Source: an uncultured Lachnospiraceae bacterium (GTDB lineage Bacteria; Bacillota; Clostridia; Lachnospirales; Lachnospiraceae). Taken from it: DNA of 63,234 nucleotides. The stretch lies in contig CAMWFQ010000026.1 of NCBI GenBank assembly GCA_947173495.1, positions 1-63,234 of the forward strand, given 5' to 3'. Positions 7,376-15,390 of this stretch are shown here, piece by piece. The notes under the pieces were generated by a model that made no database searches, was not told the DNA's origin, and was given only the letters and a program-made list of their open reading frames with translations. Made by a program: the position numbers and the translations under genes. Each line of letters opens with the position of its first letter. Position 1 is the stretch's first letter.

Positions 7376-7619
7376 AGGCATTTCCTCCCGAAAAAATATG
7401 CCCGACAAGGAAGAAGCTGCAACGAAGTCCGGCAACGGACGTAAAAAAATGCAGATTCCTGTTTTGTCAGGCAGTTATGGTTGTATCTGTTCCTGTTTTC
7501 TTTTTTTATTATTATTTGGTTGTTATGGTTGCCGGTACAGCAAATACCTTGCAAAATCAAGGAAATTTCCCCGACAACATGCCCTGCAACGAAGCATGAA
7601 CCAGACCTGCAACCCGTTC

Positions 7620-9023
7620 CTATTTTTCAAAGACAAGCTCCATCTGACGGGCTTCTTCCTCTGTCAGTTCCGTAAAACCCTCTGTTCCATTCCCAAGCAG
7701 ATTGTCAGTGCCGGTTGCACGTTCCCAGCCTTTCTGTCTGCCATATCCGGGAAAGCGTCTGGGATTCTTAAATGCCTGCCAGCCGGAAACAGAGTGGTTC
7801 ATAATATCGTTGATTTCCCGGATTTCCCATTGCTTCGGTTCTTCAAAGGCATGGTTCAGAGCTTCTTTGTAAAGCTGTTTGGAGCAGACCATATTTCCCT
7901 TAAAATCATCCAGAAATTCCTGTATCATGCCAGCCTTTGTATCCTCTGGCATAAAAACAGCCTGATATTCTTTCAGATAGTCCTGCATGGCAGGGGAAAA
8001 AGAAAGGGAATAGTCCCCTCTCCGGTAAATATTCATTGCTTCCGCCCACATCTGCCCAATATATTCCCTTGAACCGGCTTCATCCGCAAGGATATGAACC
8101 TCTGCCTTGTCCGGCTCCACCATGACCGGCAGGAAACGCCGATTCCCGGTTCGGTCAAGAGGGAGAAAGTCTATGGTGTTGGATGTTCCCCCAAACACGC
8201 ACTGACGCATACGGTCAGCCGGGTGCGTATCATAGGGAACTTTATAGACTTCCTTTGACCGGCTCAGAAAAGATTTGATTTCCTCTATGCTCTTTGCATT
8301 GGCGGTAGCAAGCATTTCCGACATTTCAATAATCCAGTGCCCCTGCAATTTGCGGTAAACATTGTCATCATCCAGCTTCTTCAAATCATCTGTAAACCAG
8401 TCATCTTTGGCTGCAAGCAGACGGAAAAAGGTGGATTTTCCGGCACCCTGACCGCCCACCAGACAGAGCATGACCTCAAATTTACATCCCGGCTCAAATA
8501 CCCGGCGGATTGCACCCAGCATGAAAAGCCGCAAGGCTTCCCGACAGTAACCGCTTTCTTCCGCACCAAGAAAATGGGAAAGGGCGTGACTGATACGTTC
8601 TTTCCCGTCCCAGCAGAGGGAATTTAAGTAATCCCTTACCGGGTGGTAGCGGTTCTGGTCGGCGGTCAGCCGGATTGCCTTCTGGATATTTTTCTCACTG
8701 GTAAGACCGTAATTCTTTTCCAGATAGTACATGAAATAACATATATCAGTGTCCGTAAGGGCAGGGGAGTTCTTTACCCACCACAGTGGCTTTCCAACGT
8801 CCACACGCTCTGTCAGCAGGTTGTAGCGGACTGCATGGGACAATACCGGGTCATACTGAAAGACCGTCAGGCAGTTCCCAATCGTATTCTTCACATTCCC
8901 TTTATCGTTCAGCTCCAGCATATCCCGGACTTCTGCCACGCTCCCTGCCGGTTCGGTGTTCCCTGATGTCGGTAACATTGTTTCTTCCCCGGTTTCTGTT
9001 GATTTCTGATAATCGTTCTCCAA
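7620..9023 (-). CDS. VapE-like P-loop helicase/primase-associated protein
   Basis: This protein of about 467 residues has a virulence-associated E domain. It contains a Walker A loop GGQGAGKS at about 190-197, a downstream segment with IIEMSEM in the Walker B position, and the 'FGGTSNTIDFLPLDRTGNRR' block typical of VapE proteins. These act as replicative helicases of phages, satellites and mobilizable elements. The start is uncertain. TTG at 9023 has AGGAGG nine bases upstream; an ATG at 9044 has no proper site. The gene overlaps the preceding CHC2 gene by about 120 bp, suggesting coupled translation. Together they form a replication module. Confidence 0.85.
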   Translation of the reverse strand: MENDYQKSTETGEETMLPTSGNTEPAGSVAEVRDMLELNDKGNVKNTIGNCLTVFQYDPVLSHAVRYNLLTERVDVGKPLWWVKNSPALTDTDICYFMYYLEKNYGLTSEKNIQKAIRLTADQNRYHPVRDYLNSLCWDGKERISHALSHFLGAEESGYCREALRLFMLGAIRRVFEPGCKFEVMLCLVGGQGAGKSTFFRLLAAKDDWFTDDLKKLDDDNVYRKLQGHWIIEMSEMLATANAKSIEEIKSFLSRSKEVYKVPYDTHPADRMRQCVFGGTSNTIDFLPLDRTGNRRFLPVMVEPDKAEVHILADEAGSREYIGQMWAEAMNIYRRGDYSLSFSPAMQDYLKEYQAVFMPEDTKAGMIQEFLDDFKGNMVCSKQLYKEALNHAFEEPKQWEIREINDIMNHSVSGWQAFKNPRRFPGYGRQKGWERATGTDNLLGNGTEGFTELTEEEARQMELVFEK

Positions 9024-9582
9024 GTTTTCTGACCTCCTTTCCATGCTCCCGTACAATCCATTCTTTTTCTTCCGTATCCCCAAAGAGAAATATATCCAGA
9101 AGATACTCCACATAAGAAGTCCGCTGCAATGCTTCCACAAACAACGGATTCCATTCGGTATCTTCCGGCTTCGGAGCATATCTTTTTTTCCATTCATACA
9201 GGGAATGGAGATAGTCGCACAACACCCGGCAACAGTCCCTCTCTTCCTGTCTGGACTGCTTTTTCTGTGCCAGTTTTAGCTTTGCCCGGACAGATTCTTT
9301 CAGGGACGCTCTGCCTCTGCTGTCATAAGTGATGAAAAAATCATCTGCCAGTTTTTCAGCCGCTTCTTTCAAGCCAAGTCCGAACAGCCGGGCGGTAAAA
9401 TCAATCACATCCCCGTCTGCTCCGCAGCCAAAGCAGTGAAAACGCTTATCCAGTTTCATGCTGGGATTTTTGTCATTGTGGAATGGACAGACCGCCATCC
9501 CATTTCTTCTGACCTTTATTCCGTAATGCTCCGCAGCCTGCCTTGTCGTGGCAGACTGCTTTACTGCTTCAAACACATTCAA
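8902..9582 (-). CDS. CHC2 zinc-finger DNA primase-like protein
   Basis: This 226-residue protein begins MNVFEAVKQSATTRQAAEHY. Cys32, His35, Cys50 and Cys53 (CPFH ... CFGC) form the CHC2 zinc finger of DnaG-type primases, followed by a helical region without a complete TOPRIM domain. TTG at 9582 was chosen because GGAGG lies seven bases upstream; the frame opens nine codons earlier at 9609 without a site. Its 3' end overlaps the VapE-like gene. In related elements this pair is thought to support replication of the excised form. Confidence 0.85.
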   Translation of the reverse strand: MNVFEAVKQSATTRQAAEHYGIKVRRNGMAVCPFHNDKNPSMKLDKRFHCFGCGADGDVIDFTARLFGLGLKEAAEKLADDFFITYDSRGRASLKESVRAKLKLAQKKQSRQEERDCCRVLCDYLHSLYEWKKRYAPKPEDTEWNPLFVEALQRTSYVEYLLDIFLFGDTEEKEWIVREHGKEVRKLGERLSEINRNRGRNNVTDIREHRTGRERGRSPGYAGAER

Positions 9583-9642
9583 ATCAATACCTCCAAAATA
9601 AAAAGGCACTCATCATTCTCAATCGAAAATGGCAAGTGCCTG

Positions 9643-11025
9643 TTAAAGTTCCATATCCTGTTTTCTGTGTGGCAGCGTATTTCTCCTTTCCGCTTCAAGC
9701 CGGGCAATATCAGCCTGATTTTTATGCAGTTTATCAAGGATAGACGTTCTGGCTTTTTCCTTAATCTGCTCTGTATTTGCTTTCCTGACTTCCGGCTTCA
9801 TCAGCGTAGCCTTAACCGCTGCCATTGCTGTCTGCATGGCTTTTGTGATTTTTGTAACCACACCGTCCAGACGGGCGGCAGCATATTCCCTTTCTTTTTG
9901 GGAAGCCTTACGCTCCGGGGAGAGTACCCATGCTTTGGACTGCTCCACCATTTTAATGTCCTGCCTGTGCGTTTCCACCCGGACAGTATCACTCACAACC
10001 TCCACCGCCTTATCATAGGCAATTTCGGAAACATCATCAATAAGGGATTCCACATCATCAATCTTCAAGGTCAATGCTTCCAGCTTTCCTTCTTTCTCCT
10101 GAATCGCTGCGTCCTGTTTTTCAATCCGGCTTTGCTGGAACTGCAACGCTTTTCGCTGCTGATACATCATATCGCTCTGTGATTGAATGGATTGTTTCTG
10201 GCTTTGAATAAGCGTTTTCTGGGACTCAATCTGACCGGACTGTTTCGCCATTTCTTCCTTTTGTTTCGCTAAGATGAAGTCCTGCTTTTCCAGATATTTG
10301 CGACCGCCGTATTCCGGTTCTTCCTCCAGATGAAGCCCATGCTTTTTACAAATATCAAAGAGCATAGTCCGGCAGGCAGCGTCAAAAGTCATTTTCCTGT
10401 TATTGTACCGGCTTGATTTTTTGTCCGGCTCCGGCAGTTCAAAGCCGAGGGCTTCCAGAGCCTTTTCCTGCTGTGGGCAAAGCTCCCCATACTGATTTTC
10501 ACAGTCAAAAACATGGCGTTCATGGATATGGGGCGTACTTTCATCAATGTGCAGCGCCCAGTCCAGAATGTGGACATGGGAGCCGAAGCGTTGTTCAAAT
10601 TCTGCAAAAAATTCCGTTGCAATCAGAAAGAGCGTTTCTGCTGGGGCGTGTTCCTCTATTTTCCCAATTTGCAGTAAACTTTCCTCTGGGCAGGTCTTTT
10701 TATTTTTAAGGATTTCGTCTGTTGTGCGGTTCCGTTCTGTGTGTCGGTTCTTTTCGTTCCGGGCGTTCTGCCCGATTGTATAATCCGTATAGCGGTTGCG
10801 GTAATAAAGCTGTTCGACTTCCTCAAAAGTGGAAGCCATTTCGATTTCATCACTGTTCTTTTCTGCAAGCCGGCGGTACCCGTTATAGCAGTCCCAATAG
10901 ACATTTCTTTCCGCCCGTTCCCCGTCAATGTGTTCGCTGTGGCTCACATCAAAACTGCGGTCATTGTGCTTCGGATTGTAAACGCCATGCTTCCCGGCAC
11001 GCCCGTTGTGTTTTGTCAATTTCAA
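9643..11025 (-). CDS. MobV-type (Mob/Pre family) relaxase
   Basis: This 460-residue relaxase opens with KLTKHNGRAGKHGVYNPKHN. The signature His159-Ile-Asp-Glu-Ser-Thr-Pro-His166-Ile-His168 fits the metal-binding HxDExTPHxH motif of MobV proteins. A long Gln/Lys/Glu-rich coiled coil spans about 260-350. TTG at 11025 was chosen because GGAGG lies eight bases upstream. The enzyme would nick the element's oriT and lead its transfer through another element's conjugation pore. The GC-rich stretch upstream (11123-11210) with several hairpins is the likely nicking region. Confidence 0.9.
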   Translation of the reverse strand: MKLTKHNGRAGKHGVYNPKHNDRSFDVSHSEHIDGERAERNVYWDCYNGYRRLAEKNSDEIEMASTFEEVEQLYYRNRYTDYTIGQNARNEKNRHTERNRTTDEILKNKKTCPEESLLQIGKIEEHAPAETLFLIATEFFAEFEQRFGSHVHILDWALHIDESTPHIHERHVFDCENQYGELCPQQEKALEALGFELPEPDKKSSRYNNRKMTFDAACRTMLFDICKKHGLHLEEEPEYGGRKYLEKQDFILAKQKEEMAKQSGQIESQKTLIQSQKQSIQSQSDMMYQQRKALQFQQSRIEKQDAAIQEKEGKLEALTLKIDDVESLIDDVSEIAYDKAVEVVSDTVRVETHRQDIKMVEQSKAWVLSPERKASQKEREYAAARLDGVVTKITKAMQTAMAAVKATLMKPEVRKANTEQIKEKARTSILDKLHKNQADIARLEAERRNTLPHRKQDMEL

Positions 11026-11122
11026 ACTGTTTCCCTCCGTTTCTTCAAGATTTTCCCCACAAGGGGAATGGCAGCGAAGCTGCATTTTGCTGTGCTTTTG
11101 CGTCAGGTAATAACCCAGTATG

Positions 11123-11210
11123 GAGTGTCGCAGGCAACACTCCTCTGGGCAAGGCTGCCGCCCTTGACCCGCACAGGGATGTTGCACTCCCTGTACCCTT
11201 GCACAAAGGG
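11123..11210. other. Candidate oriT upstream of the relaxase gene
   Basis: The 390-bp stretch without genes (11026-11418) contains three hairpins in a row: GAGTGT/ACACTC (11123-11142), ACAGGGA/TCCCTGT (11173-11194) and CCCTT/AAGGG (11196-11210). MobV relaxases usually nick next to such inverted repeats just upstream of their own gene. No known nick consensus was recognised. A minus-strand frame (11103-11381) is open across it but has no sign of being real. Confidence 0.5.
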
Positions 11211-11318
11211 CTTGCCGCCCTCTGTACTCCCGCCCGAAGAAGCCGAACCTCGTAATTTTCCCGGTCGCTCGTTTTCCGCTTCTTCGATTTTTTCAGAACC
11301 TTCCGCTGGAAACTTCCG

Positions 11319-11360
11319 AAAAAAACAGACCGCTTTACTTTCCAGTAAAATGGTCTGTTT
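11319..11360 (-). terminator. Terminator after the zinc ribbon gene
   Basis: On the minus strand AAACAGACC and GGTCTGTT, with an inner TTACT/AGTAA pair, form a long stem followed by TTTTTTTC. It lies about 60 bp past the stop of the gene at 11419-12018. Confidence 0.8.
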
Positions 11361-11418
11361 AAAAAGTTTACAAATATTCATTTACAAAGCATATCCTGTC
11401 ATATGCTAAAGGATGAAT

Positions 11419-12018
11419 TTATTTACTAATTTCATCAATGTCAAGAGAATATCCCATGACCTCTCCGACATCAGTAATTTTTCCTTTGACGATAACTGTA
11501 TCTCCTATGGACATATCCATAATCGCAGTCTTTTGGTCATCATTTTTTATATAGCATTGAACACCCATAATTGCAAACTCATCATCGACAGGTGTAATAG
11601 AAATATATTTTCCACTGCTGTCAATTACGTTTAATCTTCCAGTCAACTCTACATATTGTTTCTCATATTTATCAGTTGCTTTCATAGCATTGGAGTTTAA
11701 ATCATCCATAAGCTCAGAAACATTATAAGCGGTATAACTGATTTCTTCCTCTACTTCCTTTTGGCTTGAATCTTTGTTGTCCGCAACAGTATCATTTGTA
11801 GTTGTATTATTTTCCTTGCTTACAGTATTAGATGATTCATCTTTTCCCCCAGCACTGCCTATCGCTCCAATAACTATCAAAACTACAAGAACAATAAACC
11901 AAGGACGCTTATAAATTGGTTTTTTGTTTTTGCCCCCACATTTTGGACATACTTTTGCTCCTGTCGCAATTTCCTCGCCACAGTGTTTACATGTGACTAA
12001 TTTAGGTTGCTTTGCCAT
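11419..12018 (-). CDS. Zinc ribbon-membrane-OB-fold (tRNA_anti-like) protein
   Basis: This 199-residue protein has an N-terminal zinc ribbon (CKHCGEE ... CPKCGG, about 10-28), one membrane segment (about 40-57), and a Ser/Asn/Thr/Glu-rich linker (to about 95). Its C-terminal domain is like the tRNA_anti-like OB fold, containing YVELTGRLNVI and GDTVIVKGKITDVGEVMGY. Proteins of this plan are common in Firmicutes and phages, and their role is unknown. The start has AAGGAGG nearby. The gene stands alone with its own terminator. It may be cargo of the element. Confidence 0.75.
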   Translation of the reverse strand: MAKQPKLVTCKHCGEEIATGAKVCPKCGGKNKKPIYKRPWFIVLVVLIVIGAIGSAGGKDESSNTVSKENNTTTNDTVADNKDSSQKEVEEEISYTAYNVSELMDDLNSNAMKATDKYEKQYVELTGRLNVIDSSGKYISITPVDDEFAIMGVQCYIKNDDQKTAIMDMSIGDTVIVKGKITDVGEVMGYSLDIDEISK

Positions 12019-12145
12019 TTTAGAAATTCCTCCTTAGATAAAGTGTACTTTTTCGCAACTAATTTGAAGAATGATTTTTCATCAAAATTTCTTGCTTTTT
12101 CGCAGATTTTTGGTATAATTATATACAATCGGTTAAATGAGCAGT

Positions 12146-12173
12146 AAATCGAAAAAGTACACTTTTCCGATTT
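12146..12173. other. 28-bp near-palindrome, candidate resolvase site
   Basis: AAATCGAAAAAGT and ACTTTTCCGATTT are 13-bp arms with one mismatch around a central AC, 20 bp past the resolvase stop codon. A 16-bp half of it (CGAAAAAGTACACTTT, 12150-12165) recurs inverted at 12040-12055. The 28-bp size with a 2-bp centre is that of a small serine recombinase crossover site. Alternatively these are operators for the zinc ribbon gene, whose probable promoter lies between the copies. Confidence 0.4.
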
Positions 12174-12192
12174 ATCGTATCTCCCCGAAAAC

Positions 12193-12798
12193 CTAATCTT
12201 TTCCGAATTTCTTAGCCTTGTCATGAAACGTGCTTTCCGCCATGTTACAGGCTTTGGCGGCTTCTTTTTGTGTCAGTTTCTTATTTTTCCATGCCTTATG
12301 AACTTCATAGAAATTATCCGGCAATGGTTTTGGCGGTCTGCCGAATTTTACACCCCTTGCTTTTGCCGCCGCAATGCCCTCTGCCTGCCTTTGCCTGATG
12401 TTAAGGCGTTCATTCTCTGCCACATAGGATAGTAATGCCAGCACAATATCACTGATGAACGTTCCAAGCAGATTTTTCTCACGTCTGGTATCAAGCAGCG
12501 GCATATCAATCACAACAATATCTGCTCCCTTTTCCTTTGTGATAATACGCCACTGCTCATTCAAATCTGCGTAATTCCTGCCTAAACGGTCAATGGACTT
12601 TACAAACAGAACCGTATTTCCGTTCAGTTTCCGCAGCAACTTCTTATATTGTGGTCTGTCAAAATTTTTACCCGACAGCTTATCCATATAAATATTTTCC
12701 TTTGGTACACCCATTTCAAGAAGTGCAATCCGCTGTCTGTCCTCATTCTGTTCCCGGCTGCTGACACGCATATAGCCGAGATATTTCTTATCTTCCAT
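12193..12798 (-). CDS. Small serine resolvase/invertase
   Basis: This 201-residue protein begins MEDKKYLGYMRVSSREQNED, with the catalytic Ser in YMRVSS (residue 13 or 14). It has the 'LFVKSIDRLGRNYADLNEQW' block, the long E helix, the RQAEGIAAAKARGVKFGRPP linker and a C-terminal HTH (about 170-197). This is the full plan of a resolvase such as Tn3 or Hin. The start at 12798 has GGAGG five bases upstream. It is likely to resolve multimers or invert DNA, separate from the large recombinase. A candidate recombination site lies just downstream. Confidence 0.9.
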   Translation of the reverse strand: MEDKKYLGYMRVSSREQNEDRQRIALLEMGVPKENIYMDKLSGKNFDRPQYKKLLRKLNGNTVLFVKSIDRLGRNYADLNEQWRIITKEKGADIVVIDMPLLDTRREKNLLGTFISDIVLALLSYVAENERLNIRQRQAEGIAAAKARGVKFGRPPKPLPDNFYEVHKAWKNKKLTQKEAAKACNMAESTFHDKAKKFGKD

Positions 12799-12961
12799 GC
12801 AATCCTCCCGTTTTTTCTGTAAAACAAAAGTGCCCCATGCACTCCGACACAGGACACTTTCCAGAATGCCATGCACTCTGCAATATATTTTTTTGCTTCC
12901 CTGCAACGCTCAAAAGTACTATTTCACTGTACCCCTTATCTTTGTACCCTGCTTACAGGAA

Positions 12962-13001
12962 ACGGTCAAAACATCAAGTCTGCACCCGATGTTTTAACCG
13001 T
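12962..13001 (-). terminator. Hairpin after the small-gene pair
   Basis: ACGGT-c-AAAACATC pairs with GATGTTTT-a-ACCGT around a 12-nt loop, 14 bp past the stop at 13016. On the minus strand only a short T-run (GTTTCC) follows, so termination may be weak. The rest of the gap 12799-13015 shows no gene. Confidence 0.5.
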
Positions 13002-13015
13002 AAACCGCCCCGAAA

Positions 13016-13324
13016 TCATGCTGTTTTTCTGTCCCCTGTCTGCAATGCCTGAAAACCATGCTGTTTCGCATATTCCCTTGCCGCTGTCCGGCGTTCCTCA
13101 CTGTAAGGCGGTATCAGGCGGATAGACAGCCTTGACTTGTCCATGACATAAGTGACACCACCCTCCAAATTCTGACACTTCAACCGACACAGAGCAGGGT
13201 ATTTTCTGCTATACTCCGCAAGCCTGCGTTTTAGGTCGGCATTATGTGTGTAAATGGTGGCTTCACTTTCTTTCTCATTGAAATTCACAATCGTTTCTTT
13301 CTCGTATTTAGACAGCTTTCCCAT
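13016..13324 (-). CDS. Unknown 102-residue protein of the element
   Basis: The ATG at 13324 has GGAGG six bases upstream; the longer frame from 13441 is the shadow of the gene before it. The basic product starts MGKLSKYEKETIVNFNEKES and contains ATIYTHNADLKRRLAEYSRK and a SRLSIRLIPPYSEERR segment. I have seen such proteins annotated as hypothetical in clostridial elements but know no function. It overlaps the upstream gene by 17 bp, so the two are translated together. Confidence 0.65.
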   Translation of the reverse strand: MGKLSKYEKETIVNFNEKESEATIYTHNADLKRRLAEYSRKYPALCRLKCQNLEGGVTYVMDKSRLSIRLIPPYSEERRTAAREYAKQHGFQALQTGDRKTA

Positions 13325-13598
13325 ATAAATCCTCCCAATCTGTGCTTCTTTCCACAATGCGGATATACTTCTTTGCTTCAAAATATCTTTCCATTTCCAA
13401 GCGGAGATGACGGTAAAAGCAGGGATACCATTCTCCAACACTTTTGCTGTCCAGCTTTCTTGCCAGACACAGCACCCGACGTTTTACCTTTGTGTCCACT
13501 GTCAGGGCGGTAATCCATTTCAACCGGTGTATCGTGTTCTCAAGGTTTCCGCACCCGAAAGCGTATAAGATTTTCTTTTCTTCCATGTTTAACTTCAT
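13308..13598 (-). CDS. Unknown 96-residue protein of the element
   Basis: This small protein starts MKLNMEEKKILYAFGCGNLE, with GGAGG seven bases before the ATG at 13598. It is basic and Arg/Lys/Trp-rich (RLKWITALTVDTKVKRRVLC) with five Cys residues. No domain is recognised. It leads a two-gene unit with the 102-residue protein at 13016-13324, divergent from the XRE regulator at 13911. That arrangement suggests control by the regulator. Confidence 0.65.
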   Translation of the reverse strand: MKLNMEEKKILYAFGCGNLENTIHRLKWITALTVDTKVKRRVLCLARKLDSKSVGEWYPCFYRHLRLEMERYFEAKKYIRIVERSTDWEDLYGKAV

Positions 13599-13839
13599 GT
13601 TCCTACCTCCATAAATTGTTTTTTTATTTCTGCCGTTTTACCTGCAATCCGTTCCTGCCCGGAATTATCCCAGCGTTTCTCGTTCCTTTGGTATGCTCCT
13701 GTCATGGCACTACTTCCCCGGGAACGGTATCACTTGCAGCCGGTCATTCTGTTTTCAATGTCCCTGTGATATTGAAATCTTAACAAAATAAACCGGCTTC
13801 CCCCGTATGTCCGAAAGGTCAGAAAAAATCCAAAAAAAC

Positions 13840-13878
13840 GGAAATTTCCACGTTTTCGGAAATGCTCTGTGTTATAAT
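13840..13878 (+). promoter_or_regulatory. Promoter and possible operator of the XRE regulator
   Basis: TGT-TATAAT (13870-13878) is an extended -10; no good -35 is present. Just upstream is the perfect 10-bp palindrome GGAAATTTCC (13840-13849) and a further GGAAAT, which could be the regulator's operator. The 311-bp divergent gap 13599-13910 contains no gene. Confidence 0.5.
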
Positions 13879-13910
13879 GAATCTGACGCTGTTTTGGGAG
13901 GAGATAAGTG

Positions 13911-14768
13911 ATGTATATTAAATTAACGCTTCAGGAAAAATTAAAGGATGAAAGAACCAGCCGCCACATGACACTTGCGGAACTTGAAAAAGCGACCGGC
14001 ATAGCAAAAGCCACTCTGGGAAAATATGAATCCGACAACTGCACCGATATAAGTCCATTTAATCTGGCAAAACTGGCAGAATATTATGGTCTGTCTATGG
14101 ATTACCTCATGGGGCTAACTGAAAATAAAAATCATCCAAACACTTCCCTGTATGAGCTGCATTTGGATGATTCCACAGTTGATTTATTAAAAAGCGGTGC
14201 AATGAACAACCGGCTTCTTTGTGAGCTTGTCTGCCACCCCGGATTTCTGCGTCTGATGACGGATATAGAAATCTGCATTGACCGGATTGCCGATATGCGT
14301 GTCCAAGACATGAATTTACTTCTGGAAAAAGCAAGGCAGTCCGTCATGGAACAGCACCAGACACCAGAAAATGACCTTTATATGCGTACTTTGGAGCTGG
14401 GGCAGGTCAGCGAGGAGATGTTTTTCAGTCATGTTATCCATGATGACCTTGACCGGATTGTAAAAGACCTCCGCACCCGGCATGAATCCGACAGGACAAC
14501 TGCCGAACCGGAAACACCCGCAGCGGATTTTGCCAGAAATATTCCCGTAATACTGCTGGACGCCCTCATGCACAAAGGAACAGCCGACGAAAAGCGGGCG
14601 TTTACTATCTGTCGGGTATTCGGAATTGATTATATGAACCTCCCGGAAGATGACCGTATCGCCCTTGCACGTGTATTCAAAAAATCCCCCGTACTTCCGG
14701 CAGTCACCAGCCAGCGTGGGAAATCAAAGCTGTTGTCCCTGTTCGGAAAGAAAAAACCGAAAGAATGA
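13911..14768 (+). CDS. XRE-family transcriptional regulator of the element
   Basis: This protein of 285 residues has an N-terminal HTH (about 5-62: 'HMTLAELEKATGIAKATLGK', then YESDN and LAKLAEYYGLSMDYLMGLTE), and a long helical C-terminal region of unknown fold ending in a basic KLLSLFGKKKPKE tail. The ATG at 13911 is preferred over the GTG at 13908; GGAGG lies nine bases upstream. It is the only rightward gene in the inner element apart from abi. It is divergent from the small-gene pair and convergent with tnpV, with a shared terminator. It likely acts as the master repressor of the element. Confidence 0.85.
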   Translation: MYIKLTLQEKLKDERTSRHMTLAELEKATGIAKATLGKYESDNCTDISPFNLAKLAEYYGLSMDYLMGLTENKNHPNTSLYELHLDDSTVDLLKSGAMNNRLLCELVCHPGFLRLMTDIEICIDRIADMRVQDMNLLLEKARQSVMEQHQTPENDLYMRTLELGQVSEEMFFSHVIHDDLDRIVKDLRTRHESDRTTAEPETPAADFARNIPVILLDALMHKGTADEKRAFTICRVFGIDYMNLPEDDRIALARVFKKSPVLPAVTSQRGKSKLLSLFGKKKPKE

Positions 14769-14771
14769 CAC

Positions 14772-14815
14772 AAAAAAGCTACTGTTTCCGCCAAAGCGGT
14801 TCGTAGCTCTTTTGT
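14772..14815. terminator. Bidirectional terminator between the XRE gene and tnpV
   Basis: GCTAC/GTAGC with an inner CCGCC/GCGG stem is flanked by AAAAAA on the left and CTTTT on the right, so it can stop transcription from both sides. Confidence 0.75.
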
Positions 14816-14884
14816 AAGATTATTATATTTCCCATTCAATTTTCCGGCTGTAGAGCTGTTTTTTTACAAATAAAACCGCCATCC

Positions 14885-15262
14885 TTATACATAGACCAGT
14901 TCCGCATAAATAATTTCTTCTGCCCGGTTGCGGATGTTATTGCAACGCTGCACCCACTCCATTTGATTTGCTGCTTTCAGTTCTTCCGTCACACCCTCGG
15001 CAGCTTTCATCTGTTCCATGATAGTGTCAAGCCTTTCCTGTGCCTGTTCATTCAGGTCAGCAAGATACGTCCAGAGTTCCCCGGTCAGGATAAGATTGCT
15101 GTACCGGGCAGAGTGGCATTCTTTCAGATAAGTCCTGTGCAGGCTTCCGTATTTCCCGATAGGGCGGTTTTCCTCCGGCAGTTTCAGGTCAGGGATATAG
15201 TAATCTCCGACAAGGATATAATCAATGCCATTTTCGTGTATCCGTTTTGGTAATTGTTCCAT
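14885..15262 (-). CDS. tnpV: TnpV-family transposon-encoded protein
   Basis: This 125-residue protein has the TnpV pattern. [21 protein letters not shown] block is followed by [10 protein letters not shown], then a helical segment ending '[20 protein letters not shown]' and [13 protein letters not shown]. The ATG at 15262 has GGAGG seven bases upstream. TnpV proteins are encoded in Tn4451/Tn4453-type elements; their function is unknown and, as far as I recall, they are dispensable for transposition. Here it is the last gene before the element's right boundary, 110 bp away. Confidence 0.85.
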   Translation of the reverse strand: MEQLPKRIHENGIDYILVGDYYIPDLKLPEENRPIGKYGSLHRTYLKECHSARYSNLILTGELWTYLADLNEQAQERLDTIMEQMKAAEGVTEELKAANQMEWVQRCNNIRNRAEEIIYAELVYV

Positions 15263-15361
15263 TTTCAGACCTCCTGTATTCAATTTTTATCAGAATCCAG
15301 TTGGTCATGTCCCTGTTCATGTGAAATTCAAGGCAACTGAACTCTTCACAAACAAGTATGG

Positions 15362-15390
15362 CATATCCTTTCCCAATTTCTGATAGTTCA
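15362..15390. other. Attachment junction, tnpV side
   Basis: The element half (plus strand ...ATATCCTTT) meets the virD4 half (CAATTTCTGATAG) at the CC dinucleotide 15372-15373. Together with the junction at 4272-4273 this defines the ends of the insertion to the base. Confidence 0.75.

Larger units (their letters stand above)
4272..15373. mobile_element. 11.1-kb integrative mobilizable element inserted in virD4
   Basis: The element is bounded by CC dinucleotides at 4272-4273 and 15372-15373. Outside them are the two halves of one virD4 gene, and precise loss of one dinucleotide plus the interior recreates CTCTTTGCCCAATTTC and the virD4 frame. Genes inside, from left: abi HEPN gene and small RNA unit, large serine recombinase, a 54-residue protein, VapE-like helicase, CHC2 protein, MobV relaxase, candidate oriT, zinc ribbon-OB protein, small resolvase, two unknown small genes, XRE regulator and TnpV. 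TnpV, a Mob/Pre-type relaxase and a large serine recombinase recall Tn4451/Tn4453 elements, but the gene set is larger and the core is GG, not the GA I remember for TnpX. It carries no mating-pore genes, so it would depend on a helper for transfer. Confidence 0.9.

Noticed and set aside
11103-11381. Minus-strand ORF of 92 codons upstream of the relaxase
   Set aside because: It runs through the hairpin-rich candidate oriT and a terminator and has no plausible ribosome binding site.
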